64,000 nucleotides of DNA from the NCBI RefSeq assembly GCF_030766825.1, contig NZ_JASFDV010000025.1:1-64000 (forward strand), in the 5' to 3' direction. The stretch is from Nocardiopsis sp. CC223A (GTDB lineage Bacteria > Actinomycetota > Actinomycetes > Streptosporangiales > Streptosporangiaceae). Below are positions 1 through 9,319 of the stretch, one piece after another (position 1 is the stretch's first letter; each line of letters begins with the position of its first letter). The notes below the pieces were generated by a model. The model made no database searches and was not told the origin of the DNA. It worked only from the letters and a program-made list of their open reading frames with translations. The position numbers were made by a program, and so were the translations under genes.

Positions 1-801
1 GGCGGCCCGCCGTCCGCACAACCGCCCCGGCCCGGCTGGGGTCCGCCGCCGCCCTCGGCCACCGGCGCCTTCCCCGGCTACGGGCACCCGCCCGCCCCCG
101 AGCCGCCCGAGCCCGAGAAGAAGAAGTCGCGCAAGCCGGTCCTCATCGGGCTGGCCGCCTTCGCCGTGGTCTGCATGGTCGGCGGCTCCGTCCTCACCTA
201 CGTGGTCATGGACCGCGGCCTGCCCTTCCTGGCGGGCGACTCCCAGCAGGTCGCCGCCGACGACCCCGACGGGCCGCCCGCCGACCCCTCCGAGGCCGAG
301 GAGGAGGCCCCGCCGATGGCCGCGCAGCCCACCGGCGCCCCCAAGGAGGACGCCTCCGGGCCCGGCACCGACCCCGACGCCCCCGCGCCCGGGGACACCA
401 CCCTGCTCACCCAGATGGAGATCGTCGACAGCCACCAGGACTCCTGGCTCCCCGGCACCGGCCGCGCCGAGCTGAACGGCGAGGCCCACACCAGGGCCCT
501 CGTCTCCACCGACTGCGGCGGCGACTACGACCCCTGCACCGGCTGGGCCGACTACAACCTGGGCCGCAAGTGGTCGACCTTCACCGCCACCATCGGGGTG
601 GACGACACCTCCAGTGCCTCGGCGACCACCACCTTCACCGTCCACATCGACGGCGAGCCCGAGGTCACCGAGACCCTCGAACTGGGCGAGACGATGGAGG
701 TCGAGGTCGACGTGCGCGACGCCCTGCGCCTGCGCATCGAGGTGGAGAGCGACGCCGGGGGCGTCTACCCCGTCTGGGCCGACCCCACCCTCACCGCCTG
801 A
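1..801 (+). CDS. NPCBM-like membrane-anchored surface protein, 5' partial
   Basis: The frame is open from the first base, so the start lies outside the window. Visible parts in order: a Pro-rich presumed cytoplasmic stretch, a basic KKKSRK cluster, one membrane segment (about codons 46-67), an acidic Pro-rich linker, and a C-terminal extracellular domain of about 130 residues. The domain has a Cys pair (CGGDYDPC), the string YNLGRKW and a closing VWADP motif, which resembles NPCBM/NEW2 carbohydrate-binding domains seen at the end of actinobacterial membrane proteins. I infer a cell-surface sensor or sugar-binding role; the missing N-terminus could carry a kinase or other domain. A strong terminator lies downstream. 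Confidence 0.7.
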   Translation, partial: GGPPSAQPPRPGWGPPPPSATGAFPGYGHPPAPEPPEPEKKKSRKPVLIGLAAFAVVCMVGGSVLTYVVMDRGLPFLAGDSQQVAADDPDGPPADPSEAEEEAPPMAAQPTGAPKEDASGPGTDPDAPAPGDTTLLTQMEIVDSHQDSWLPGTGRAELNGEAHTRALVSTDCGGDYDPCTGWADYNLGRKWSTFTATIGVDDTSSASATTTFTVHIDGEPEVTETLELGETMEVEVDVRDALRLRIEVESDAGGVYPVWADPTLTA

Positions 802-959
802 TGCGACCCCCCCGGGCCGCTGGGACCCGGTGCCGTGGCCGTCGGCAGGTGACCGCTCCCGTCGCCGGAACCGTCGGGTTCCGGGGCCGGTCCGTGCCCT
901 GGCCGGTCGGCCGGGAGGTCGGGCCGCTGACGGGGCGGCGCGCCCGCCCCGCACGCACC

Positions 960-997
960 GGTGCCCCGCGGCCGCTTCCGGTCGGCCGCGGGGCACC
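960..997. terminator. Bidirectional hairpin terminator
   Basis: Perfect 15-bp stem (960-974 with 983-997) and an 8-base loop, lying between two convergent genes (ends 801 and 1009). There is no clear T-run, as is usual in this GC range. Confidence 0.6.
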
Positions 998-1008
998 TTC
1001 GCGCATAC

Positions 1009-2808
1009 CTACTCGGCGCGCCAGCCGCCCTGCCGGTCGGCCAGGTTCAGCGCCGTCGTCACCAGGGGCACGTGGCTGAACGCCTGCGGGAAGTTCCCCA
1101 CCTGCCGCCCGATCCGCGGGTCCCACTCCTCGGCGAGCAGCCCCACGTCGTTGCGCAGCGCCAGCAGCCGCTCGAACAGCTCCCGCGCCTCGTCCTGGCG
1201 CCCGATGGACAGCAGCGCGTTCGCCATCCAGAAACTGCACGCCAGGAACGCGCCCTCGTCCCCCGGCAGCTGGTCGGCCGAGTTCTCCAGGTCCGTCCGG
1301 TACCGCAGCACGAACCCGTCCACCATCAGGTCCTTGCGCACCGCCTCGATCGTCCCGATCACCCGGGGGTCGTCATAGGGCAGGAACCCCACCTCGGGGA
1401 TCAGCAGCAGCGCCGCGTCCAGTTCCTTGCTGCCGTAGTACTGCGTGAACGTGTTGCGCTGCGGGTCGTACCCGTACTCGCACACCTCGGCGTGGATGGT
1501 GTCCCGCAGGGCCTTCCAGCGCTCGATGGGTCCCTCCTTGCCGAACTCCTCGATGCTGCGCACCGCCCGGTCGGCCGCCACCCACGCCATCACCTTGGAG
1601 TGCACGAAGTGCTGGCGCGGCCCGCGCACCTCCCACAATCCCTCGTCGGGTTCGTCCCAGCACCATTCCAGGTAGTTGACCAGGGACCGCTGCAATCCCC
1701 ACAGGTAGTCGCCGCCCCGGATGCCGTGCCGCCGGGCCAGGTGCAGCACGTCCATGACCTCGCCGTACACGTCCAGCTGGTACTGGCCGACGGCGGCGTT
1801 GCCGATGCGCACCGGCCGCGACCCCTCGTACCCGGGGAGCCAGTCGGCCTCCCACTCGGTGAGCCGCCGCTCGCCCCGGATCCCGTACATGATCTGCATC
1901 AGCTGGGGCTCTCCGGCGACCGCCCGGACCAGCCATTCGCGCCAGGCCAGCGCCTCGTCGGTGTACCCGGAGCGGATGAGCGCCTCCAGGGTGATGGTGG
2001 CGTCGCGCAGCCAGCAGTACCGGTAGTCCCAGTTGCGGACGCCGCCGATCTCCTCGGGCAGGGAGGTGGTGGGGGCGGCGACGATGCCGCCGGTGGGCCG
2101 GTAGGTGAGGGCCTTGAGCACGATGAGGGACCGGATGACGGCCTCGCGGTAGGGGCCGTCGTAGGTGCACTGGCCCACCCACTTCTCCCAGAACCGCTCG
2201 GTCCGCGACAGCGCCTTCTCGGCGTCGAGGTGGTCGGACTCCTCCACCTGGGAGGGGTGCCAGGTGAGGACGAAGGGGACGCGCTGCCCGGCGCTGACGG
2301 TGAAGGTCGTGTCGTGGGTGAAGTTGTGGCCCTGGAGGCTGACGGGGGTGCTGAGCCACACGGCGTCGGGCCCGGCGATCGCCACCAGCTCGCTCCCGGT
2401 CCGGTGCACCCACGGGACCACGTGCCCGTAGTCGAACCGCAGGCGCAGTTCGGTGCACATGGTGACCCGGCCGCTGACGCCCTCCACGATGCGCACGATG
2501 TGCGGCGCACCGCCGCGGGGCGGCATGAAGTCGATGACCCGGACCGTCCCGGTCTCGGTGTCCCACTCCGATTCCAGGATGAGCGTGTCCCCCCGGTAGC
2601 GGCGCCGGGTGGCCCGGGGTTCGCCGTCGGCGGGGCGCAGGGTCCAGTTGCCGTTCTGCTCGTCGCCCAGCAGGGCGGCGAAGCAGGCGGAGGAGTCGAA
2701 GTCGGGCAGACACGCCCAGTCGATGGAACCGTCGCGTCCGACCAGCGCGGCGGTCTGCATGTCGCCGATCATTGCGTAGTCTTCAATCCAGCCGGGCACG
2801 CGGCTCAC
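1009..2808 (-). CDS. Glycoside hydrolase family 15 protein (glucoamylase/trehalase-like)
   Basis: Cytoplasmic GH15 enzyme of about 599 residues, the usual length for actinobacterial glucan 1,4-alpha-glucosidase or trehalase-type members. The N-terminal beta-sandwich region begins IEDYAMIGDMQTAAL, followed by the (alpha/alpha)6 barrel with YCWLRDAT, DEGLWEVRG (catalytic Glu region) and a C-terminal NFPQAFSHV. I chose the GTG at 2808 because family members start a few residues before IEDYAMIGD. A longer frame opens at 2916 but its extra residues are low-complexity. Substrate (trehalose versus maltooligosaccharide) cannot be decided from sequence. It stands alone, convergent with the upstream surface-protein gene. 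Confidence 0.88.
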   Translation of the reverse strand: MSRVPGWIEDYAMIGDMQTAALVGRDGSIDWACLPDFDSSACFAALLGDEQNGNWTLRPADGEPRATRRRYRGDTLILESEWDTETGTVRVIDFMPPRGGAPHIVRIVEGVSGRVTMCTELRLRFDYGHVVPWVHRTGSELVAIAGPDAVWLSTPVSLQGHNFTHDTTFTVSAGQRVPFVLTWHPSQVEESDHLDAEKALSRTERFWEKWVGQCTYDGPYREAVIRSLIVLKALTYRPTGGIVAAPTTSLPEEIGGVRNWDYRYCWLRDATITLEALIRSGYTDEALAWREWLVRAVAGEPQLMQIMYGIRGERRLTEWEADWLPGYEGSRPVRIGNAAVGQYQLDVYGEVMDVLHLARRHGIRGGDYLWGLQRSLVNYLEWCWDEPDEGLWEVRGPRQHFVHSKVMAWVAADRAVRSIEEFGKEGPIERWKALRDTIHAEVCEYGYDPQRNTFTQYYGSKELDAALLLIPEVGFLPYDDPRVIGTIEAVRKDLMVDGFVLRYRTDLENSADQLPGDEGAFLACSFWMANALLSIGRQDEARELFERLLALRNDVGLLAEEWDPRIGRQVGNFPQAFSHVPLVTTALNLADRQGGWRAE

Positions 2809-3255
2809 CCCCAACACGTCGTCATGAGTCCTTGCGGTCGGCGCGGGCACTCCTGCCTCCGGACGGGGGTGGTGCGGTGCTCCAGACCGGCCCGCTGCGT
2901 GCACGCCCGTGTACACGCCCCGTCGGGGTGCTTCTCCCGGCCCGTTCCGGCGGGGCGGTGCCCGCCGCGGGCAGGGGCGCCGTTCGGGTCACGGCCCCTC
3001 CCCTCGCGACCACGTGCCGCTTGCCCCTGTACCCGGGTATGTGCCCAGGTGAGGGCTGACACAAAGGTCGGTTCAGGGGAGCCGGCCCGAAACGGTCCTT
3101 TTCCGTTCACCGCGGTTCCCCATCTTCCCCCCTCTCCGGTGGGTACGCCACCCGCAATTGCACGTGCACCTGAGAGTGCAGGGCGGTATGTGGTCAATTG
3201 TGGGAGTTTGTCAGGCCAGAAGTTATGTCGTGGTGATCAACTAATGTCGACCGGG
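2809..3255. other. Intergenic region upstream of GH15 gene, no gene seen
   Basis: About 450 bases without a credible coding frame. It must hold the GH15 promoter (minus strand), but I see no convincing -35/-10 pair. It contains the perfect 10-bp palindrome TGCACGTGCA (3159-3168). The part around 3100-3240 is less GC-rich than its surroundings. Confidence 0.5.
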
Positions 3256-4011
3256 TCACCGATCGGTCGATCGGATCGGTGTTTCCGGGTGGTTCTCGGA
3301 CATCCGGAACAAGGGTAGGAAGATCTGGGTGAGCGGGCCGATCGCCACCGCGAACACCAGCGTCCCCACGCCCACCGTGCCGCCCAGCAGGAACCCGGTG
3401 ATCACCACGGCCACCTCGATCACGGTGCGGGCCAGGCGCACCGACAGCCCCCGGGCGGCCAGGCCGGTCATGAGCCCGTCGCGCGGGCCCGGGCCCAGCG
3501 CCGCACCGATGTAGTAGCCGGTGGCCAGCGCGCACGCCAGGATGCCCAGCAGCAGCTCGGCGATGCGGATCCACAGCACCCCGGTCTCGGGCAGCAGCCA
3601 CAGGAACAGGTCCGCGGTCGCGCCGATCATGACCACGTTGCTCAGGGTGCCGATCCCGGGCTTCTGCCGCAGCGGGATCCACAGCAGCATCAGCAGCGCT
3701 CCGACGATGATCGTCCAGGTGCCGATGGACAGCCCGGTGCGCAGGGCCAGCCCCTGGTCCAGCACGGCCCAGGGCATGGCCCCCAGGTCGGACTCGATCA
3801 GCAGGGCGACGCTCAGCCCGTACAGGGTCAGGCCGACGTACAACCGCACCAGGCGGCGCAGCCGCGGCCGGGGCAGCGCCGGGGTGACCATCACCCGACT
3901 CAACAGGGAGGGACGGTCGGCGGGAGGGAGGTCGGGGGATGCGGGGACCGCGGGGCCCTCCGGCCCGCCGGGGCGGAACTCGTCGGGGCGGGGGTCGCGC
4001 CGTTCGTCCAC
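3256..4011 (-). CDS. YczE/YyaS-type integral membrane protein
   Basis: Multi-pass membrane protein of 251 residues with about five hydrophobic segments after a 45-residue Pro-rich N-terminus. Motifs GLSVALLIESDLGAMPWAVLD near the first helices and GYYIGAALGPGPRDGLMTG in the middle match the YczE family of unknown function. The GTG start at 4011 is preceded by AAAGGAC. It is divergent from a MocR-type regulator, the usual arrangement for this family, which suggests that the regulator controls it, perhaps for a pyridoxal- or amine-related transport step. That last point is inference. Confidence 0.85.
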   Translation of the reverse strand: MDERRDPRPDEFRPGGPEGPAVPASPDLPPADRPSLLSRVMVTPALPRPRLRRLVRLYVGLTLYGLSVALLIESDLGAMPWAVLDQGLALRTGLSIGTWTIIVGALLMLLWIPLRQKPGIGTLSNVVMIGATADLFLWLLPETGVLWIRIAELLLGILACALATGYYIGAALGPGPRDGLMTGLAARGLSVRLARTVIEVAVVITGFLLGGTVGVGTLVFAVAIGPLTQIFLPLFRMSENHPETPIRSTDR

Positions 4012-4101
4012 GGACCCGTCCTTTCAGGGCGAAGGGGGGATCATCGGATCAGGTGGTACGGAATCCTCCCGGCTCCACCGCCATCCCCCCGTGCCGCAGT
4101 G

Positions 4102-4165
4102 GTGCCACCTCGGTATCCTGGACCATGTGGCACCGTACTCAAAGTGCCAATTCCAGAAAGTGGCC
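4102..4165. promoter_or_regulatory. Probable MocR operator region
   Basis: The divergent intergenic region has half-sites GTGCCA (4102-4107), TGGCAC (4128-4133), GTGCCA (4144-4149) and a degenerate TGGCCC (4161-4166). The middle pair is a perfect 6-bp inverted repeat with a 10-base spacer. Repeated half-sites between a MocR regulator and its target are typical. Confidence 0.6.
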
Positions 4166-4215
4166 CCACGGGGTGCGCGGACACCAGCGGGAACGAGTAC
4201 GAGGGGAGCGGCGCC

Positions 4216-5703
4216 ATGGCGTCACGACAGGGCGGCACGGTCCGAACGGCGGAGCGCTCCACGGCCGGGGGCGGCACCCGCCGGATCAACGGCCGCCTGC
4301 TGGCCCGCCTCATCGGCGAGGCCCCGGTGGAGCGCCCCTACTACCTCTCCATCGCCCGGGCCGTCAGCGGCCTGGTGCTGGACGGCCGGGTGCCCACCAA
4401 CACCCGCCTGCCCGCCGAACGCGACCTCGCCACCGCCCTGGGCGTCAGCCGCAACACCGTCACCGCCGCCTACTCCTGGCTGCGCGACAACCGGTTCCTG
4501 GACAGCCGCCAGGGCGCGGGCAGCTGGACCGTGCTGCCCGACACCGGCGCCGGGGACCCCTCCCCGTCGCCGTTCCTGTCCGGGGCCGCCGAGCACATCG
4601 ACCTGGGTGTGGCCGGGCCCCCGGCGGTGGAGGGCCTGCGCGACGCCGCCTTCCGGGCCGCCGAGCAGCTGGCCGCGCACGTGGGCGGCCTCGGCTACTA
4701 CCCCTACGGCCTGCCCGAACTGCGCCACGCCATCGCCCGCCGCTACGTCGAACGCGGACTGCCCACCACCCCCGAGCAGATCTTCGTCACCAACGGCGCC
4801 CAACAGGGGGTGGCCCTGCTCCTGGACCTGCTGGTCCAGCCGGGCGACGAGGTCCTGGTGGAGTCGCCCACCTACCCGCACGCCCTGGACGCGGTCCGCC
4901 GCAGCGGGGCGCGGGTGCGCACGGTGGGGGTGACCCCGCAGGGCTGGGACATGGAGTACCTGGTGGACGCGTTCCGCCAGTGGCGGCCCTCACTGGCCTA
5001 TCTCATCCCCGACTTCCACAACCCCACCGGCGCCCTCATGGACGACGACGAACGGCGGGTGCTGGTGCGCGAGGCGCGCCGGGCCGGGGCCCACCTGGTG
5101 GTCGACGAGTCGATGGCCGAGCTGGCCATCGACTCGGGCGACCTGCCCGCCCCGGTGGCCGCCCACGACACCGACGGCCGGGTCGTCACGGTCGGGTCCG
5201 TGGGCAAGCTGCTGTGGGGCGGGCTGCGGGTGGGTTGGGTGCGCACCACCCCGCCGATGGTGGCCCGGCTGATGGCGGTGCGCCAGCGCTTCGACCTGGC
5301 GGGGGCGGTGCTGGACCAGCTCACCACCACACACCTGCTCGCCGACGTGATGCGCATCCGCGCCGAGCGCAGCCGTTGGCTGCGCCGCAACCGCGACGCC
5401 CTGCTGGCGGCGCTGCGCGACCGGCTGCCCGACTGGCGGCCCAACGTGCCCGGCGGCGGTCTGGTGCTGTGGGCGACGCTGCCGCAGCCGGTGGCGAGCG
5501 CGCTGTCGGCGGCGGCGGTCCGGCACGGGGTCCACCCGGCGGCGGGCCCGGTGTTCGGGTCGGACGGGACCCTGGAACGCTACCTGCGGCTGTCCTACAC
5601 GCGGCCGCCGGACGTGCTCGCCGACGCCGTGGACCGGCTGGCCGCCGCCTACGCCGAGACCCTGGCGCACCCGGCCCAGCCCCACGGCCGGCTGTACGTC
5701 TGA
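4216..5703 (+). CDS. MocR-type regulator (GntR winged helix fused to aminotransferase-like domain)
   Basis: Regulator of 495 residues. The N-terminal GntR-type winged helix (about 25-100; RLPAERDLATALGVSRNTVTAAYSWL) is followed by a fold-type I PLP-binding domain (about 120-480) with FHNPTGALM, VVDESMAELA and the putative PLP lysine in VGSVGKLLWGGLRVGW. PLP or a vitamer is the expected effector. The ATG at 4216 follows GAGGGGAG at 4201-4208, so the longer frame from 4099 is rejected; it would also swallow the operator repeats. It is divergent from the yczE-like gene. A strong terminator follows. Confidence 0.9.
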   Translation: MASRQGGTVRTAERSTAGGGTRRINGRLLARLIGEAPVERPYYLSIARAVSGLVLDGRVPTNTRLPAERDLATALGVSRNTVTAAYSWLRDNRFLDSRQGAGSWTVLPDTGAGDPSPSPFLSGAAEHIDLGVAGPPAVEGLRDAAFRAAEQLAAHVGGLGYYPYGLPELRHAIARRYVERGLPTTPEQIFVTNGAQQGVALLLDLLVQPGDEVLVESPTYPHALDAVRRSGARVRTVGVTPQGWDMEYLVDAFRQWRPSLAYLIPDFHNPTGALMDDDERRVLVREARRAGAHLVVDESMAELAIDSGDLPAPVAAHDTDGRVVTVGSVGKLLWGGLRVGWVRTTPPMVARLMAVRQRFDLAGAVLDQLTTTHLLADVMRIRAERSRWLRRNRDALLAALRDRLPDWRPNVPGGGLVLWATLPQPVASALSAAAVRHGVHPAAGPVFGSDGTLERYLRLSYTRPPDVLADAVDRLAAAYAETLAHPAQPHGRLYV

Positions 5704-5710
5704 CCGCGGC

Positions 5711-5737
5711 CCGGCGGTCCGGCGGCCGGACCGCCGG
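5711..5737. terminator. Bidirectional hairpin terminator
   Basis: Perfect 12-bp stem (5711-5722 with 5726-5737), three-base loop, between convergent genes ending at 5703 and 5749. Confidence 0.7.
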
Positions 5738-5748
5738 ACCGGGACCCC

Positions 5749-6570
5749 TCAGGCGGTGAACCGGTGGGCGAAGCGCACGACCTCGCCGATCACCTCGTCG
5801 CGGTTGGTCTCGTTGAACACCTCGTGGCGGGCCCCGGGGAAGACCCGGGCGGTGAAGTCCGAGCCGAGGATCGCCTCGATGCCGGTGATGGTCCCCGCGA
5901 GCGGCACCAGACGGTCGTCGGAGCCGTGCACCCACAGCAGGGGCAGGTCCCCCAGCGAGCCCGCGTCGAGCCCCCGGTCGATCTCGGTGAGCATCGCGTT
6001 CACCGTGGCCTTCTTGAACGGGCCGTGCCAGACCAGTTCGTCGGCCACGTAGGCCTCGCCGACGGCGGGGTCGCGGGAGAGGGTGGCGGGGTCGATGGGG
6101 ATGTCGGGGATCTCCGGGGCGGCGGCCAGCGCCTCCAGCACCTCCCAGCGGCCCAGCACGGGGCCGGACAGCACCAGCGCGGTCGGCTCCCCGGGGTGGG
6201 TCTGGGCGTAGCGGGAGGCGATGAGACCGCCCATGGAGTGGCCGATGAGGACCAGCGGCAGCGATCGGTAGGCGGTCCGGGCCTGGGCGACGACCCGGTG
6301 CACGTCCTGGACCACCTCCGCGTAGTCGTCGATGAGGACCCGTTCGCCGGAGGAGCCGCCGTGCCCCCGGTGGTCGGCGCCGTAGACCACCGCTCCGGCG
6401 GCCACCAGGTCGGCGGCGACCTGCTCGTACCGCCCCAGGTGTTCGCCGTAGCCGTGGACCAGGACGGCCAGCCAGGTGGGTTCGCCCTCGGCGGGCGCCC
6501 AGGCCCGTGCGGCCAGCCTCCCGGAACCGTTCGGCCCGCCGGCCAGTCCCCATTCCCGTGTGGTGATCAC
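5749..6570 (-). CDS. Alpha/beta hydrolase, monoacylglycerol lipase-like
   Basis: Hydrolase of 273 residues without a signal peptide. It carries the oxyanion region VLVHGYGEHLGRYE, the DHRGHGGSSGERV segment and the nucleophile elbow GHSMGG. The acid lies in WVHGSDDRLVP and the His in FPGARHEVFNE, completing a Ser-Asp-His triad in the order of the monoacylglycerol lipase family. Likely a lysophospholipase or monoglyceride lipase acting on membrane lipid breakdown products. It is a single gene, convergent with the MocR gene. Confidence 0.85.
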   Translation of the reverse strand: MITTREWGLAGGPNGSGRLAARAWAPAEGEPTWLAVLVHGYGEHLGRYEQVAADLVAAGAVVYGADHRGHGGSSGERVLIDDYAEVVQDVHRVVAQARTAYRSLPLVLIGHSMGGLIASRYAQTHPGEPTALVLSGPVLGRWEVLEALAAAPEIPDIPIDPATLSRDPAVGEAYVADELVWHGPFKKATVNAMLTEIDRGLDAGSLGDLPLLWVHGSDDRLVPLAGTITGIEAILGSDFTARVFPGARHEVFNETNRDEVIGEVVRFAHRFTA

Positions 6571-6924
6571 CGTGTCCTGCCTCCTCGTCGGCCTGCGCGT
6601 CTGCGACCATCGCTGTGATGGTCGCCTGTGGCGTTGGACACCCTAGAACACCGCCCGTGGGTGTTCGCGGGGCCCCGGGCCCGGCGGCCCGGTCATCCGC
6701 ACCCGTCACCTGCGGTCGCGGCCCGGGCGCCGCGTCCGGAGGATGCTCCGGAAACGGCGGTGTTCTCTCGTGCGCGCCGACGAAATATGTCAAAGGGTGT
6801 GATCGGGGCTACTCCCCCCGAAAGCGAATCTTCTACGCTGAACAGATGGGTATCCCTTCGGATGACCCCCGAGTGGTGCAAGCGGCGTTCTGCTCGACGA
6901 CTTCGACTGGAGAGGGTGACGCCC

Positions 6925-7932
6925 GTGCTGACCGACTCCTATGGGCGCGTGGCGACCGACCTGCGGGTCTCGCTCACCGACCGGTGCAACCTGCGCTGCA
7001 CCTACTGCATGCCCCCCGAAGGCCTGGAGTGGCTGCCCAAACCCGAACTCCTCACCGATGACGAACTGCTCCGCCTCATCGACATCGGCGTCACCCGCCT
7101 GGGCATCACCGAGGTCCGCTTCACCGGCGGCGAACCCCTGCTCCGCCGCGGCCTGCCCGCCATCGTCGCCGGGACCGCCGCCCTGCGCCCCCGCCCGCAC
7201 ACCGCCCTCACCACGAACGGCATCGGCCTGGCCCGGATGGCCCCCGCACTGGCCGAGGCGGGCCTGAACCGCGTCAACGTCTCCCTGGACACCCTGCGCC
7301 CGGAGGTCTTCGAGACCCTCGCCCGCCGCCGCCGGTTCGACGACGTCATCGCGGGCATGGCCGCGGCCGCCGAGGCCGGGCTCACCCCGGTCAAGGTGAA
7401 CGCGGTGCTCATGCGCGGCGTCAACGACGGCGAGGCCGCCGACCTGCTGCGCTACTGCATCGAGCACGGCTACGAGCTGCGCTTCATCGAGCAGATGCCG
7501 CTGGACGCCCAGCACGGCTGGCGGCGCGACGACATGGTCACCGCCGACGAGATCCTCGCCCGCCTGGAGACCGCGTTCGACCTCGCCGAGGCCGACCCGG
7601 GCACGCGCGGCAGCGCCCCGGCCGAACTCTTCCGGGTCCTCGGGCACACCTTCCCCGACGGCCGCGAGGCCACCGTCGGGGTGATCGGCTCGGTCACCCG
7701 GCCCTTCTGCGGGACCTGCGACCGGGTACGGCTCACCGCCGACGGCCAGATCCGCAACTGCCTGTTCGCCCGCGAGGAGTCCGACCTGCGCACCCCGCTG
7801 CGGGAGGGGGCCACCGACGCCGAGATCGCCGAGCGCTGGACGGCGGCGGTCGCCCGCAAGTTCCCCGGGCACGGCATCGACGACCCGGGGTTCCTCCAGC
7901 CCGCCCGGCCCATGTCCGCGATCGGCGGCTGA
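6925..7932 (+). CDS. moaA: GTP 3',8-cyclase MoaA (molybdenum cofactor biosynthesis)
   Basis: Radical-SAM enzyme of about 335 residues that starts molybdopterin synthesis by cyclising GTP. The N-terminal cluster motif CNLRCTYC and the C-terminal CGTCDRVRL...NCLF set (Cys-X2-Cys-X13-Cys) are both intact. The protein ends in GG, needed for activation of SAM cleavage. The frame is open far upstream. I chose the GTG at 6925 (VLTDSYGRVATDLR) because GGAGAGG at 6909-6915 is correctly spaced and family members start there. The mobA gene of the same pathway is 3.5 kb downstream. Confidence 0.95.
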   Translation: MLTDSYGRVATDLRVSLTDRCNLRCTYCMPPEGLEWLPKPELLTDDELLRLIDIGVTRLGITEVRFTGGEPLLRRGLPAIVAGTAALRPRPHTALTTNGIGLARMAPALAEAGLNRVNVSLDTLRPEVFETLARRRRFDDVIAGMAAAAEAGLTPVKVNAVLMRGVNDGEAADLLRYCIEHGYELRFIEQMPLDAQHGWRRDDMVTADEILARLETAFDLAEADPGTRGSAPAELFRVLGHTFPDGREATVGVIGSVTRPFCGTCDRVRLTADGQIRNCLFAREESDLRTPLREGATDAEIAERWTAAVARKFPGHGIDDPGFLQPARPMSAIGG

Positions 7933-8061
7933 CCGGCCTGCCCCGAGGCCCCCTCACGGAAAACCGGTGGACGAACAGCCCCCTTTACGGCTCAATGTTG
8001 CGGGGCGCGACCGCGCCCGACCCGTGAGAACAGGCCGTTCGCGAAAGGGAGGTGGCCTGTC

Positions 8062-9249
8062 ATGTCCTATACCGAGATCCCCGGTACCCGGATCCCCATC
8101 CGCATGTGGGCCCGCCCGGACGAGGTCGAGGGCGCCGCCCTCGAACAGCTGCGCAACGTCAGCGGCATGCCCTGGGTGCACGGCCTGGCCGTGATGCCCG
8201 ACGTGCACTACGGCAAGGGCGCCACCGTCGGTTCCGTCATCGCCATGCGCGACGCCGTCAGCCCGGCCGCCGTCGGTGTGGACATCGGCTGCGGCATGAC
8301 CGCGGTGCACACCGACCTCACCGCCTCCCGCCTGCCCGACGACCTCGCCAAGCTGCGGTCGGCCCTGGAGGCCGCGATCCCCGTGGGGTTCCACTTCCAC
8401 GACGAGGCCGTCGACCCGGCCGCCGTCCCGGGGCTGCGCAGCACGCGCTGGGACACGTTCTGGCAGGGGTTCGACGACCTCGCCGAGGCCGTCCACCCGC
8501 GTCGCGAGCGGGCGCTGCGCCAGATGGGCACCCTCGGCGGCGGCAACCACTTCCTGGAAGTGTGCCTGGACGACGACGACACCGTGTGGCTGGTGCTGCA
8601 CTCGGGTTCGCGCAACATCGGCAAGGAGCTGGCCGAGCACCACATCGGACGGGCCCGCGCCCTGCCGCACAACCAGGACCTGCCCGACCGCGACCTGGCG
8701 GTCTTCCTCACCGGGACCCCGGAGATGGACGCCTACCGCCGCGACCTGTTCTGGGCCCAGGACTACGCCCGCCGCAACCGCGACGTCATGATGGGGCTGG
8801 CCTGCGAGGTCCTGGCCGGGCAGGTGCCCGGCACCCGGTTCGGGCAGTGGATCTCCTGCCACCACAACTACGTGGCGGAGGAGACCTACGACGGGGTGGA
8901 CGTGCTGGTCACCCGCAAGGGCGCGATCCGCGCCGGTGCGGGGGAGTACGGGATCATCCCGGGCAGCATGGCGACCGGGACGTACATCGTGAAGGGGCTG
9001 GGAAACGAGGACTCGTTCAACTCCGCCTCGCACGGGGCCGGGCGCCGGATGAGCCGGACCAAGGCGCGCAAGACGTTCACCGCCGCCGACCTGGCCGCCC
9101 AGACCGAGGGTGTGGAGTGCCGCAAGGACGCGGGGGTCGTGGACGAGATCCCGGCCGCGTACAAGGACCTGGAGTCGGTGATCGCCGCCCAGACCGACCT
9201 GGTGCGCGTGGTCGCGCACCTGCGCCAGGTGGTCTGCGTCAAGGGCTGA
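8062..9249 (+). CDS. rtcB: RtcB-family RNA ligase
   Basis: GTP-dependent 3'-phosphate/5'-OH RNA ligase of 395 residues, used in RNA repair or healing. Family signatures are in order: PDVHYGKGATVGSV, DIGCGM (Mn-binding Cys), GGGNHFLE, HSGSRNIG, CHHNYV, and SHGAGRRMSR with the histidine that is guanylylated. The ATG is preceded by AAAGGGAGG. There is no archease gene beside it. The next gene downstream is a WYL regulator in convergent orientation; in other bacteria rtcB is sometimes tied to stress regulators, but there is no evidence for that here. Confidence 0.94.
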   Translation: MSYTEIPGTRIPIRMWARPDEVEGAALEQLRNVSGMPWVHGLAVMPDVHYGKGATVGSVIAMRDAVSPAAVGVDIGCGMTAVHTDLTASRLPDDLAKLRSALEAAIPVGFHFHDEAVDPAAVPGLRSTRWDTFWQGFDDLAEAVHPRRERALRQMGTLGGGNHFLEVCLDDDDTVWLVLHSGSRNIGKELAEHHIGRARALPHNQDLPDRDLAVFLTGTPEMDAYRRDLFWAQDYARRNRDVMMGLACEVLAGQVPGTRFGQWISCHHNYVAEETYDGVDVLVTRKGAIRAGAGEYGIIPGSMATGTYIVKGLGNEDSFNSASHGAGRRMSRTKARKTFTAADLAAQTEGVECRKDAGVVDEIPAAYKDLESVIAAQTDLVRVVAHLRQVVCVKG

Positions 9250-9319
9250 CGACGGTCGTGGGCCGCCCGCGCCCGGCACGGGGCCCGGTGGCGGCCTGCG
9301 GCGGGTCCGGCGCCGTCCC

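Noticed and set aside
961-3318. 785-residue plus-strand frame opposite the GH15 gene
   Set aside because: Antisense to a clear GH15 enzyme, low-complexity Val/Gly/Arg/Pro content.
6846-6924. Small frame starting ATGGGTATCCCTTCG upstream of moaA as a leader peptide
   Set aside because: It has no ribosome site and runs deep into moaA in another frame; more likely an untranslated leader.
9261-9296. Hairpin between rtcB and the WYL gene as a terminator
   Set aside because: Only a 7-bp stem with a long loop; too weak compared with the other terminators.
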